Source: Bacteriovoracaceae bacterium UBA2394
GTDB lineage: Bacteria > Bdellovibrionota > UBA2394
Direction of reading: 5' to 3'
Assembly (NCBI GenBank): GCA_002343335.1
Contig: DDSI01000278.1
Span: 3,866-27,949 of the forward strand
Length of the DNA stretch: 24,084 nt
Of the stretch, positions 7,964 to 15,687 are shown piece by piece. The stretch's first letter is position 1; each line of letters starts with the position of its first letter. Made by a program: the position numbers and the translations under genes. The notes beneath the pieces were generated by a model that ran no database searches, was not told the DNA's origin, and saw nothing but the letters and a program-made list of their open reading frames with translations.

Positions 7964-8212
7964 ATGAAGATGGTTTGGTCAGAGGATCGAAAGATTTTGG
8001 TGATTCAATTTTTCCTCGCTTTATTGGCATTGGCGATTGCCTTGATGTCTTGCTCTCAAGCGGGCAAGCAAGCTCAAGCGCCAGTTCCTACCGGAGAAAC
8101 GACTTTTCAAGATGAAGCAAAAAATCTGTTAAAAACTGTCGATGAAATCAACGCTATTGCGGCGGATGGAATTCGGCCTCGCGTGCAGTCGCCGGCTTCC
8201 CCCTCGAATTAG
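7964..8212 (+). CDS. Small putative lipoprotein (82 residues)
   Basis: I do not recognise the family. The N-terminus is a signal sequence (basic residues, then a run from about residue 11 to 28) ending in LMSC, which fits a lipobox with Cys30 as the lipidated residue. The mature part is short, polar and Pro/Ala-rich. A GGAG Shine-Dalgarno lies 5-8 bases before the ATG. The last 59 bases are antisense to the end of the convergent DUF2203 gene, which lowers confidence that both C-termini are as drawn. Confidence 0.6.
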   Translation: MKMVWSEDRKILVIQFFLALLALAIALMSCSQAGKQAQAPVPTGETTFQDEAKNLLKTVDEINAIAADGIRPRVQSPASPSN

Positions 8213-8594
8213 TCTTACTCGTGCCCAATTTTTTTCGCGTCTTATAACTTCCATCGTAACTGTGGAAATATTCAATTTCCTTTTCGGGGTATGACCAGCA
8301 CAAATAACCCCGACCCGTGTCGAAATCCACAAGCCACAGGCCTTTCGCCAATCCGCCCACGCGGTGAACGCGTTCCGCCCAGCCTACAACGATGTCGTCA
8401 TATTCCTTGCAAACCCTCTTATATTCCTGAGAATCCTTAGTGAGGTACTGAAGTTGTAAACTTAGTGCTTCGGTTTTCTTAGCAGCTTCCGTCGTATATC
8501 GACGGACTAGGGGAAGCAGAGCTGTGGCCGATTCCAAGGAATGAGTCGTCGGGGAGGGCTCTTGAGTCGAGAACAAATTGTAAATCTTACCCAT
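8154..8594 (-). CDS. DUF2203 family protein
   Basis: This 146-residue soluble protein matches DUF2203. There is an N-terminal helical segment (SATALLPLVRRYTTEAA, about 22-38), a predicted coiled helix, then GLWLVDFDTGRGYLCWSY (85-102) and EIEYFHSYDGSYKTRKKL (106-123), the conserved core containing the Cys-Trp pair and His. The function of the family is unknown. The last about 22 residues extend past the core and are the part antisense to the small lipoprotein gene. The gene is divergent from the transketolase pair, with 42 bases between the two starts. Confidence 0.82.
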   Translation of the reverse strand: MGKIYNLFSTQEPSPTTHSLESATALLPLVRRYTTEAAKKTEALSLQLQYLTKDSQEYKRVCKEYDDIVVGWAERVHRVGGLAKGLWLVDFDTGRGYLCWSYPEKEIEYFHSYDGSYKTRKKLGTSKTNSRGKPATAREAEFHPPQ

Positions 8595-8636
8595 AAAGAA
8601 AACGTCGAAACTGATTTAAGATTATCACAAAATTTT

Positions 8637-9461
8637 ATGCATACTCAACGAATAGAAAACACCGACGCACGCGCAAAAAGTTTACGATCGACGATTTTAA
8701 AAATGATTCACGCCGGAAAGAGCGGCCATCCAGGCGGATCTTTTTCCTGTCTTGACATCATCATGACGCTGTTTGACGGCATCCTTCGACACGATCCAAA
8801 AAATCCGACATGGGAGAATCGAGATCGCTTGATTTTATCGAAAGGTCATGGCGTACCCGCTCTCTATGCGGTGTTGGCGGAGGTTGGCTATTTTCCGAAG
8901 GATTGGTTGATGACACTTCGACAACTGGGCTCGCCGCTGCAGGGACATCCCGACCGCATTCGAATGCCAGCGACCGAAGCGGCAACGGGTTCACTCGGAC
9001 AAGGCCTTTCCATCGCGCAGGGAATCGCAATGGCTGCCAAATTAGATGGCAGCGATTATCACACATACTGCGTGATCGGCGACGGCGAAACACAAGAAGG
9101 ACAAATTTGGGAAGTCGCCATGAGCGCACCGAAATTCAAACTCGACAATTTAACGGTGATCACGGATTACAATCGCGGACAGATCGACGGAAAAACGGAT
9201 GACGTCATGAGCTTGGAGCCGCTCGGCGCCAAGTGGAAAGCGTTCAACTGGAATGTGGTGGAAGTGGACGGTCATGATCGCGCCGCTCTCAAAAAAGTTT
9301 TGCCGACGCGAGTGGCTGGAAAGCCGACGATGATTATTGCCAACACCGTGAAAGGAAAAGGCGTGAGCTTTATGGAAGGCGTGATCGATTGGCACGGTGT
9401 GGCTCCGGATGACGATCAATTGAAGAAAGCCTGCAGCGAACTAGAAGGAGTATCGAAATGA
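8637..9461 (+). CDS. Transketolase, N-terminal (pyrophosphate-binding) subunit
   Basis: This is the thiamine diphosphate-binding half of transketolase (274 residues) for the non-oxidative pentose phosphate pathway. It shows SGHPGGS (29-35, His31), SKGHG (69-72), TGSLGQGLS (118-126) and the ThDP/Mg motif IGDGETQEGQIWE (147-159) continuing to DYNRGQIDG. The frame is open to 8541, but the ATG at 8637 gives the normal family N-terminus, and the upstream part would overlap the divergent DUF2203 start. No strong Shine-Dalgarno is seen. Its stop overlaps the start of the C-terminal subunit (ATGA, 9458-9461), as expected for a heteromeric enzyme made in equal amounts. Confidence 0.94.
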   Translation: MHTQRIENTDARAKSLRSTILKMIHAGKSGHPGGSFSCLDIIMTLFDGILRHDPKNPTWENRDRLILSKGHGVPALYAVLAEVGYFPKDWLMTLRQLGSPLQGHPDRIRMPATEAATGSLGQGLSIAQGIAMAAKLDGSDYHTYCVIGDGETQEGQIWEVAMSAPKFKLDNLTVITDYNRGQIDGKTDDVMSLEPLGAKWKAFNWNVVEVDGHDRAALKKVLPTRVAGKPTMIIANTVKGKGVSFMEGVIDWHGVAPDDDQLKKACSELEGVSK

Positions 9462-10381
9462 AGGCGACACGAGATTCTTTCGGAGAAGAGCTCGCACTCC
9501 TTGGTGAGAAGGATAAACGCATCGTGGTGCTCGATGCTGACTTGAGCAAATCCACCAAATCAGAAAAATTTGCAAAAAAATTCCCGGATCGTTTTTTTGA
9601 AATGGGAATTGCCGAAGCGAATATGATCAGCACCGCCGCGGGACTCGGAATGTCCGGCAAGGTGGCATTCGCCTGTAGCTTTGGATGTTTTTTAACGGGT
9701 CGCTACGATCAAATTCGTATGTCGGTGGCGTATAATCGCGCCAATGTAAAATTGATCGGCACCCATGCCGGAATTGCGATCGGCGAAGACGGTCATTCGC
9801 AAATGGGCTTGGAAGATGTGGGCTTACTCCGCGCGCTTCCAGAATTTTCGATTTATCAACCGGCGGACGATCAAGAGACGCGCGCGATCATTCGTTATGT
9901 GACGAATGATCCGCAGCCCTGCTACATCCGCCTCACGCGCCAAAAACTTCCAACACTCTACAAAGACGCGTTTGAATTCAAACCGGGCTTGTGGTCCGTG
10001 CTCAGCAAAGGATCCAAGGTCGCACTCATCGGCACGGGCGGTTTGGTGCATTCACTTGCGGAAGCCAATGCGAAGATGGGCTCCAAATTTACCGTGGTAA
10101 ATGCCGCAAGCTTAAAACCCATCGATACGAAGTTACTCACGGAGTTGTCCGCAAATTACGAATGGATCGTAACCGCGGAAGATCACTATACCATCGGTGG
10201 TCTCGGATCTGCGGTGGCGGAATTCATCGCGGAACTGCCTGCGAATCAAAGAAAAGCTCGATTGCATCGAATCGGAGTGGAAACCTTTGGCGAATCAGGA
10301 AGTCCGGAAGAAATTTACAGGCATTATAAGTTAGACGGTGAAGGAATGGCTGAGCGACTCAAGAAGGCCATTGCCGCTTAA
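9458..10381 (+). CDS. Transketolase, C-terminal (pyrimidine-binding) subunit
   Basis: This 307-residue protein is the second half of a split transketolase. The catalytic glutamate of the pyrimidine-binding domain is in MGIAEANM (Glu53), followed by HAGIAIGEDGHSQMGLED (103-120) and the C-terminal transketolase domain with ALIGTGGLVH and TAEDHYTIGGLG. The translation unit is coupled to the N-terminal subunit by a four-base overlap, with GGAG upstream inside the first gene. Split transketolases are common in many bacteria and archaea. Similarity to 1-deoxyxylulose-5-phosphate synthase and pyruvate dehydrogenase halves is expected, but the combination of motifs fits transketolase best. The gene ends 12 bases from the convergent vapC. 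Confidence 0.94.
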   Translation: MKATRDSFGEELALLGEKDKRIVVLDADLSKSTKSEKFAKKFPDRFFEMGIAEANMISTAAGLGMSGKVAFACSFGCFLTGRYDQIRMSVAYNRANVKLIGTHAGIAIGEDGHSQMGLEDVGLLRALPEFSIYQPADDQETRAIIRYVTNDPQPCYIRLTRQKLPTLYKDAFEFKPGLWSVLSKGSKVALIGTGGLVHSLAEANAKMGSKFTVVNAASLKPIDTKLLTELSANYEWIVTAEDHYTIGGLGSAVAEFIAELPANQRKARLHRIGVETFGESGSPEEIYRHYKLDGEGMAERLKKAIAA

Positions 10382-10393
10382 GCTTCGGGGAAA

Positions 10394-10789
10394 TTAGTTT
10401 TTTGGTTTATAGAGTTTGATCCAGCCAAGTTTTTCCATTCGCTCAAAATCCGTGTCGAGTGTCCAAAGAGGCAAATCCGCTGAACCTGCGGTGGCTGCGA
10501 TCAAAAGATCCCCTAAGGCAAACGTTAATCCGTCACTGCGCGATTGTTTCGCCCATGCAAATACTTTCTGCCACTCTGGTTCAGTACATGAGAGATAATG
10601 GACTGAGCTCAGAAGGACTTCGAGCCTCGATTTCCACGATTGAATGCATCCCAAAAGTAGCTCTGCCTTTACGGGGCTTGTGAGGACTACGTCATCGTCG
10701 TCCAATAGATCTGAAAGATGTTGTGCAATTGGACCTTTTGGAGAGCGGAAGGTTTCGATCCAAACGGAGGAATCAATGACATACCTCAT
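10394..10789 (-). CDS. vapC: VapC-type PIN-domain ribonuclease toxin
   Basis: This 131-residue PIN domain has the expected acidic residues: Asp6 in VIDSSVWIE, Glu43 in PVKAELLLG, Asp94 in LGDLLIAA, and Asp112/Asp114 in LDTDFERM. These coordinate Mg for endoribonuclease activity, typically on tRNA or rRNA in VapC toxins. It follows the antitoxin gene by 11 bases on the same strand. All catalytic positions are present, so the toxin looks intact. Its RNA target cannot be predicted from the sequence. Confidence 0.92.
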   Translation of the reverse strand: MRYVIDSSVWIETFRSPKGPIAQHLSDLLDDDDVVLTSPVKAELLLGCIQSWKSRLEVLLSSVHYLSCTEPEWQKVFAWAKQSRSDGLTFALGDLLIAATAGSADLPLWTLDTDFERMEKLGWIKLYKPKN

Positions 10790-10800
10790 GACGATGCTTT

Positions 10801-10992
10801 TTACTTACCTCTCGATTTTTTCAAATCGATATTGAATTTTATCTTACCAAATGAATTCTTCAATTCTTCGCGTCTCTTCTTTCGGACAAGTTCTTTTAAC
10901 GAATGAATGACAATATCGGTTTTCGATTTAAATCCTAGAATGGCCTGGGCTTCTTCAAAAAGATCCTTGGGGATATCGAGAGTGGTTCGCAT
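10801..10992 (-). CDS. vapB: VapB-type ribbon-helix-helix antitoxin
   Basis: This 63-residue protein begins MRTTLDIPKDLFEEA, the classical beta strand and first helix of a VapB-type (DUF2191-like) ribbon-helix-helix DNA-binding domain. The second helix is SKTDIVIHSLKELVRKKRREE. The basic and amphipathic C-terminal tail (about 46-63) would wrap the toxin. It neutralises the downstream VapC and, as in related modules, probably represses the operon by binding the inverted repeat across its own start codon. No clear Shine-Dalgarno is present, and the predicted -10 box is only six bases from the ATG, so the message may be leaderless. Confidence 0.9.
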   Translation of the reverse strand: MRTTLDIPKDLFEEAQAILGFKSKTDIVIHSLKELVRKKRREELKNSFGKIKFNIDLKKSRGK

Positions 10993-11014
10993 ATAAAAAT
11001 AGTAAATTATATGC
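10989..11014 (-). promoter_or_regulatory. Palindromic operator of the vapBC operon
   Basis: An 8-bp perfect inverted repeat, GCATATAA (10989-10996) and TTATATGC (11007-11014), has half-sites 18 bases apart centre to centre. It covers the vapB start codon and the probable -10 box. This geometry suits two ribbon-helix-helix dimers on one face of the DNA, so VapB or VapBC is the likely ligand (inference). Confidence 0.7.
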
Positions 11015-11027
11015 TTATAGGTGTCAA
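10999..11027 (-). promoter_or_regulatory. Predicted vapBC sigma-70 promoter
   Basis: On the minus strand a perfect TTGACA (11022-11027) is followed after 17 bases by TACTAT (10999-11004). The -35 box overlaps the last codons of the upstream prenyl synthase gene. The predicted start of transcription falls at or next to the vapB ATG. Confidence 0.6.
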
Positions 11028-11884
11028 ATTCGTCGGAGATTGATGCGGATAATTAGGAATTTTAGGAAGCCTCTGAGGGTAGACCAAATCTTCTGACTTT
11101 TCGTCAAGCGGCGAGCCTCACCCAGCAGCCAGTATTTTTTCGCCCCGGTGAAATAGATCTCGGTCATGAGGTATCCCGGTAAGCAGGCCCAAGAAAATAT
11201 TTCCGCGCGCTGGTAGAAATCTTCGGCTCGACGGAATAATTCTAAACGTACGGCGGCTTCCGTGGGCAGGGTTTTCAAAAATTCCTCGGGTACGTAATTT
11301 CTGCCTCGAGCGGCATCCTCGTCGCGATCGCGAAGAATGTTCAAATACTGCAGCGTACGCCCCATCCAAAGTGCATGCTCCTCCGCACGTGCTCCGTGCT
11401 CACCCAAGATAGCCAACACGCATTCGCCAACACAGCAGGCCACACCCTGAACGTAATAGTTAAGATCTTCCCAGGTCTGAAACGTCACAGGTGTGTCGAA
11501 GCAATCGATTGCCACACCATCCACAATTCCCTTCAGGCTTTTTACGGGAATAGAAAAGGCACGAATTTCCTCGGCCCATCGATTCCAGTAGGAATGATTG
11601 GAGGCTGAATTCGGCTGATCAAGCCAGCCCCTAACGGCGGCTAGAGCTTCGCGGCGCTCTTTGGCAGGGATTGAGGTTTCATCCGAAATGTCATCGACAA
11701 GCCTGCAAAATGCATAGAGGTCGTTCAGCGCATCTCGACGCTCCTTAGACACAAACAAAAATGAAATTTGGAAATGGCTTTTCCCTCGCGCGCGTTCATC
11801 AGGTAAAAACGTAAGATCAAATGGGCGAAGCAGCGGATTCACCTTCTCTGGATTCACTTTTAAAGCGGTTGACGCTGTCGACAT
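11024..11884 (-). CDS. Squalene/phytoene synthase family protein (HpnD/CrtB-like)
   Basis: This 286-residue trans-prenyltransferase of the head-to-head type has both aspartate-rich motifs: DDISD (64-68) and LNILRDRDEDAARGRNYVP (181-199). The preceding SHFQISFLFVSKERRDAL segment followed by YAFCRLVDD is typical of HpnD (presqualene diphosphate synthase) and CrtB (phytoene synthase). The substrate would be farnesyl or geranylgeranyl diphosphate. An AAGGA Shine-Dalgarno supports the ATG at 11884, although GTG codons follow at residues 10 and 15. It is divergent from a second family member and their 5' ends overlap by 64 bases. The C-terminus ends in a basic hydrophobic helix (FLKFLIIRINLRRI). 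Confidence 0.88.
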   Translation of the reverse strand: MSTASTALKVNPEKVNPLLRPFDLTFLPDERARGKSHFQISFLFVSKERRDALNDLYAFCRLVDDISDETSIPAKERREALAAVRGWLDQPNSASNHSYWNRWAEEIRAFSIPVKSLKGIVDGVAIDCFDTPVTFQTWEDLNYYVQGVACCVGECVLAILGEHGARAEEHALWMGRTLQYLNILRDRDEDAARGRNYVPEEFLKTLPTEAAVRLELFRRAEDFYQRAEIFSWACLPGYLMTEIYFTGAKKYWLLGEARRLTKSQKIWSTLRGFLKFLIIRINLRRI

Positions 11885-12807
11885 CGCGATCCTTTTCTCT
11901 CACGCTCCTGGCTCTTCCCAAAACACAGCGATCGTCGATCGCCATCACGTATCTTTTGGCCCGATACGCCGATACTCTGACCGACGGTGGGACATGGAGC
12001 TTGGAGGATCGTTTAGCCTATTTAGATTCATGGGAGAACTTCATTCTCGGTAAAATCCGTCCCGACGCGAAATGGTCGCTGAATGCGAGTGTGGGAGCGT
12101 TTCGTCCGGAAGAGGCCGAATTGCTGATGCACGGATCTGATTTGTTGGAGGCCTTTCATGCGCTTCCTCCGCGGGAGAGAGAGCTTGGCGCCGATCTGCT
12201 AAAAACATTGATCTCTGCGATGCGATGGGACTTGAAGAATTTCCCAGCGGCTGCGAATGGCAACGCTGTCAAACTCGGTGTAAAAGATCGACCGCTTTTC
12301 GACTGGTACACTTATGCCATCGCGGGATGTGTGGGCGAATATTGGGCAAAGGTATTTCAGCTTCCGACCGACCTCGAACATTTCGCAACTTCTTACGGAA
12401 AGGGCCTGCAGCGAATTAATATTTTGCGCGATGCCGAGGACGATTGGAAAATTGGCCGCGTGTATTTTCCGAGGGCGGATTTTGAATCGAGAGGCTGGTT
12501 GGAGAAATGTCCTTGGACGGACGATGTGGAAAATTGGAAAGCATACCGCGCTGAATATATTCGCGACACGCGGGAGTTGCTCCAACGTGGATCGTATTTT
12601 TGTGATTCCATTCCGAAGCTGCAATTTCGTTTGCGATGGGCGTCTGCAATGCCGCTTTTGATTGGATTGAAAACTCTCGACCTCATCGAGAAGAATTCGT
12701 CGTCGAAGCAAAAGATCACGCGCGATGTCGTTAAAAAACTAGCTGCGGGCGCATGGCTCAAAGTAATCTTAGGGCAGAAGTTTACGACAAGGGGAGCGCT
12801 CGCATGA
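11821..12807 (+). CDS. Squalene synthase-like protein of the squalene/phytoene synthase family
   Basis: This 328-residue protein belongs to the same superfamily as its divergent neighbour but to a different branch. The first motif is LLARYADTLTD (Asp51, Asp55), preceded by STSRSFSLTLLALP, which resembles bacterial squalene synthase-like proteins. The second motif is RINILRDAEDDWKIGRVYFP (198-217; Asp204, Asp208). Together the two genes could convert two farnesyl diphosphates to squalene or a related C30 product, in the manner of the HpnC/HpnD pair, but no HpnE-type oxidoreductase is present in the window. The start ATG has a weak AAGA upstream; a TTG at codon 17 is an alternative that would remove most of the antisense overlap. 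The stop overlaps the adenosyltransferase start (ATGA). Confidence 0.87.
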   Translation: MGEAADSPSLDSLLKRLTLSTSRSFSLTLLALPKTQRSSIAITYLLARYADTLTDGGTWSLEDRLAYLDSWENFILGKIRPDAKWSLNASVGAFRPEEAELLMHGSDLLEAFHALPPRERELGADLLKTLISAMRWDLKNFPAAANGNAVKLGVKDRPLFDWYTYAIAGCVGEYWAKVFQLPTDLEHFATSYGKGLQRINILRDAEDDWKIGRVYFPRADFESRGWLEKCPWTDDVENWKAYRAEYIRDTRELLQRGSYFCDSIPKLQFRLRWASAMPLLIGLKTLDLIEKNSSSKQKITRDVVKKLAAGAWLKVILGQKFTTRGALA

Positions 12808-13355
12808 AGATTTACACGAAAACCGGAGACGATGGAACGACGGGACTTTTCTCAGGAAAGCGCGTTTCGAAGACCTCGTCCTACATCGATGCGTACGGAA
12901 CGGTGGATGAAGTGAATGCCTTCGTGGGAATGGCGCTCACGAGTTCCGCGGACGCCGAAATTTCGAAAATGTTGATTCAAGTGCAGCATGATTTGCATGC
13001 CGTCTGTGCGGATCTGGCCACGCCGGCGGATGCCGCTCAAGCGAAACATGTGGAACGCGTGGAAGCAAAGCGTTCGAAACAGCTCGAGGTGTGGATAGAC
13101 AAAATGGAGACCGAGCTGGAGCCCTTGAAGCAATTTATTTTGGCAGGTGGCACGGAATTATCTTCGCGCCTGCATGTCGCTCGCACCGTCTGTCGTCGCG
13201 CCGAGCGTGCGGTGATTGCGCATGCGGAATCCGAGAAAGCGAATTCTGAAACGATTATTTATCTCAATCGACTGAGTGATTTTCTTTTTGTTCTCGCGCG
13301 CTTGGCCAATCGACGAGCGAAGCGCGACGATGTCCTTTGGGACAAATCACTTTAA
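12804..13355 (+). CDS. PduO-type cob(I)alamin adenosyltransferase
   Basis: This 183-residue enzyme transfers adenosyl from ATP to cob(I)alamin, making coenzyme B12. The N-terminal ATP-binding segment YTKTGDDGTTGLFSGKR (4-20) is diagnostic. It is followed by YGTVDEVNAFVG (31-42), the SRLHVARTVCRRAERAV helix and the YLNRLSDFLFVLAR helix near the C-terminus, both hallmark regions of the PduO/MMAB family. The frame is open from 12753, but the ATG at 12804 is chosen because it overlaps the previous stop (ATGA), has AGGGGAG upstream, and places the conserved motif at residue 4. It implies that a B12-dependent enzyme is encoded elsewhere. Confidence 0.94.
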   Translation: MKIYTKTGDDGTTGLFSGKRVSKTSSYIDAYGTVDEVNAFVGMALTSSADAEISKMLIQVQHDLHAVCADLATPADAAQAKHVERVEAKRSKQLEVWIDKMETELEPLKQFILAGGTELSSRLHVARTVCRRAERAVIAHAESEKANSETIIYLNRLSDFLFVLARLANRRAKRDDVLWDKSL

Positions 13356-13577
13356 CGAGGCGCGCGGATGAGCAGCAGCGCTGGCGTTCTGCTCATTCTG
13401 TAAATCCGAGATTCGATTTAAGAGAACTTGGTTATCTTGAGCGCTCACACTCCAGAGCACGAGTCCCATCGCGCGAAAATCGATGATGCTCTCGAAGCGG
13501 AAATAGCCATCAAAGAAGACGGACGTTAAAGCCACAGCCATAATTGCGATGCCTAAAAGTGCGTGCATAGGGCCCAT
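13347..13577 (-). CDS. Small membrane-anchored hypothetical protein
   Basis: This 76-residue reading frame is not recognised. It begins with one hydrophobic segment (about residues 5-22, LLGIAIMAVALTSVFF) and continues with a polar tail rich in Asn and Gln that looks helical. It overlaps the convergent adenosyltransferase by nine bases and lies 48 bases downstream of the DnaQ-like exonuclease on the same strand. There is no clear Shine-Dalgarno, so coding status is uncertain. Confidence 0.4.
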   Translation of the reverse strand: MGPMHALLGIAIMAVALTSVFFDGYFRFESIIDFRAMGLVLWSVSAQDNQVLLNRISDLQNEQNASAAAHPRASLK

Positions 13578-13625
13578 TGTAACATGGGGCGCTGCCGCAA
13601 AATCGGTAACTAAAATTGCATGTCG

Positions 13626-14261
13626 TTAGCCGAACAAAGATTTCGTCTTCGGCTTCTCGGTTTTCATAAAAAGATCAGCTTTTACAAAGGCCGATTCAAT
13701 TTCGGGCAGTGAAGTGACTCCTTGTTTTTCAAGAAGCTTCAGAAATTCAATGAGTGCGAGAGCGGTGTAGCGACAGTCATCAATGGATCGGTGACGATCG
13801 CCCGTGCGCGGAATTCCAAGGCGCGCCATGATCACGTCTAAATTGTGCGAGGTTTCGTACGGAAACAAAAACTTCGAGATCGCCACGGTGTCCAAAATCA
13901 CACTCTGCCGCATGGGCATATTGAGCTGGCGGAGTTTTTTTGAAATAAAGCTCAAATCAAATTTGGCATTTTGAGCCACCCACACCCGGCTGCCCGTGAA
14001 GTTTAAAAAATCCTGAATGATGGCATCGCAGCGCGGCGCGGATTGCACATCCTCATCCTTGATCCCATGGACGGCGGTAGAGGCGGCCGGAATGGGTCGG
14101 CATGGATTCACCATGGTATGGAACTTAGAATCGGTAATCTGAAGGTTTTCGACGACTACAGCCCCAATTTCGATGATTTCGTCGCCCTCGTCGGCATAGA
14201 GACCCGTGGTCTCTAGGTCGAAGATCACATAGCTCAATTCCCGTAGAAGCAAGGCATTCAT
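13626..14261 (-). CDS. DnaQ-like 3'-5' exonuclease (DEDDh)
   Basis: This 211-residue single-domain exonuclease of the DnaQ superfamily has motif Exo I FDLETTG (Asp15, Glu17), Exo II with QNAKFDLSF (Asp102), and Exo III-epsilon HRSIDDCRYTA (His157, Asp162), all intact. The domain resembles the exonuclease found in the DNA polymerase III epsilon subunit and PolC. As a short stand-alone form it may proofread for DNA polymerase III or act in DNA or RNA turnover. The C-terminus (KTEKPKTKSLFG) is a short basic tail in which the final SLFG resembles a clamp-binding-like peptide only loosely. It is divergent from the CNNM/CorC gene. Confidence 0.9.
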   Translation of the reverse strand: MNALLLRELSYVIFDLETTGLYADEGDEIIEIGAVVVENLQITDSKFHTMVNPCRPIPAASTAVHGIKDEDVQSAPRCDAIIQDFLNFTGSRVWVAQNAKFDLSFISKKLRQLNMPMRQSVILDTVAISKFLFPYETSHNLDVIMARLGIPRTGDRHRSIDDCRYTALALIEFLKLLEKQGVTSLPEIESAFVKADLFMKTEKPKTKSLFG

Positions 14262-14371
14262 TTTCGCTATAGACCCTTCATTGACCCCTAAAACTAGTAT
14301 CCGTTAGGCTACCACCTTGATCGCACCAAACCACCATGAGGCCTTCTAAACTTCTTCTAAATTAACCAAGT

Positions 14372-15667
14372 ATGAACGTCACCTTATATGAGATTTTAGG
14401 TCTCGGTATATGTTTTTTAGGCTCGTGCTTTTTCTCATTATCCGAGACGGCTTTGACATCGCTGACACCTGTGCAGTCGGAGCGACTTGCGTCATCGACG
14501 AATTGGTTTAAGCGCTCGATCCGGATTTGGATTTCTCAGCCTGGGCAAATTCTTGCGACAATTCTGGTCTGCAATACGATCACTAATTCAGCCGCGGCGG
14601 TGCTTTTCGCTAAGTTTGCTGCGGATCACGGCATCGAAAGTTTAGCCGTCATTACATTTCTCATTACATTGATGACGCTCGTGCTCGGTGAAATTACTCC
14701 GAAGGTTCTTGCTCGATCATATCCGGAAGCGGTGGCGCCCTATGCCTGTCGAGTGTTGGTCGGATTCAACTACATTTGTTATCCGTTCACTGCTCTCGTC
14801 ACCAATTTGCTTTCGATGTTGTTTCAAGCCTTCGGCCTCATCCTGAATGCAAAAAGAAAAATTTTACCGACCGATATTGAGCACATGGTGTTGATGGCCG
14901 GTCGAGAGGGATCGATCGAGCGAGATAAATCGAAAATTCTGTCCTCCGTATTTCAATTTTCTAAAGTGCGCGTGAAGGACATCATGATTCCACGGGATCG
15001 CATTTCGGCAATTTCCATTGATGCATCGCTTACGGAAGTGATCGACATTGTCCGTCAGGAAAATCACTCGCGCTATCCCGTGTTCAACCGCGATCTCGAT
15101 CGAATCGTCGGCTTTTTGCATGCGCGCGATTTATTTGCAATCCTGCGTTCCTATACAAATGCCAATCAGAATGCGCCTCGGCCCGAATTGTTTTCTCTCC
15201 GAACCTGTTTGCGCCGAGCATTCTTTGTCTCAGATCAGGCGTTCATTTCTCGAGTGCTCAATGAGATGAAATCCAACCGCATTCACTTGGCGATCGTAAA
15301 GGACGAGTGGGGCAATGTGGTCGGACTTGTGACCTTGGAAGATATCTTGGAGCAAGTGTTTGGTGAGATCGAGGATGAACATGATGAGCACCGCGCACAG
15401 CCGATGGTCGATATGTATGCGCAGGGAATTGAAGTGGAGGGCAATGTGCCGCTGCTGGATTTAAAGCGTGAATATCATATCGATATTGAACCCACGGATT
15501 CCTATTCCACCGTAAATGGATTCTTGCAGCACTACGCGTCTCATCAACAGCTCACGCCGAAGACGGTGATTATTTGGAATTCTTATGTGTTCTCGATTTT
15601 AAGCGTGAAGGAAGGTGAAGTGGATCGCGTTCGCATCACTGAAATTCCGGCCAACAAAGAGGACTGA
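14372..15667 (+). CDS. CNNM/CorC-type integral membrane protein with CBS pair (hemolysin-like)
   Basis: This 431-residue protein has a DUF21/CNNM membrane domain with about four hydrophobic segments (about 5-30, 60-83, 89-107, 130-157) and the hallmark GEITPK (106-111). A linker (ERDKSKILSSVFQF) leads to a CBS pair, first about 203-255 with MIPRDRI and SRYPVF, second about 283-332 with IVKDEWGNVVGLVTLEDILEQVFGEI. A C-terminal CorC_HlyC domain follows (about 345-425). Members export or sense Mg or Co; the older label hemolysin is misleading. It heads a unit with the acyl-CoA dehydrogenase 20 bases downstream. The start lacks a clear Shine-Dalgarno. Confidence 0.93.
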   Translation: MNVTLYEILGLGICFLGSCFFSLSETALTSLTPVQSERLASSTNWFKRSIRIWISQPGQILATILVCNTITNSAAAVLFAKFAADHGIESLAVITFLITLMTLVLGEITPKVLARSYPEAVAPYACRVLVGFNYICYPFTALVTNLLSMLFQAFGLILNAKRKILPTDIEHMVLMAGREGSIERDKSKILSSVFQFSKVRVKDIMIPRDRISAISIDASLTEVIDIVRQENHSRYPVFNRDLDRIVGFLHARDLFAILRSYTNANQNAPRPELFSLRTCLRRAFFVSDQAFISRVLNEMKSNRIHLAIVKDEWGNVVGLVTLEDILEQVFGEIEDEHDEHRAQPMVDMYAQGIEVEGNVPLLDLKREYHIDIEPTDSYSTVNGFLQHYASHQQLTPKTVIIWNSYVFSILSVKEGEVDRVRITEIPANKED

Positions 15668-15687
15668 TCCGCGATTGAGGAGAAGAT

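Noticed and set aside
8541..8636. Extended N-terminus of the transketolase N-subunit
   Set aside because: It overlaps the start of the divergent DUF2203 gene and does not resemble the family; the ATG at 8637 fits.
11006..11027. TATAAT at 11006-11011 as the vapB -10 box
   Set aside because: It is only ten bases from TTGACA, too close for a sigma-70 promoter; TACTAT at 10999 has the proper 17-base spacing.
11024..13355. A complete hopanoid or carotenoid biosynthesis cluster
   Set aside because: Only two synthases of the squalene/phytoene family are present, with no oxidoreductase, cyclase or desaturase. The downstream adenosyltransferase belongs to B12 metabolism.
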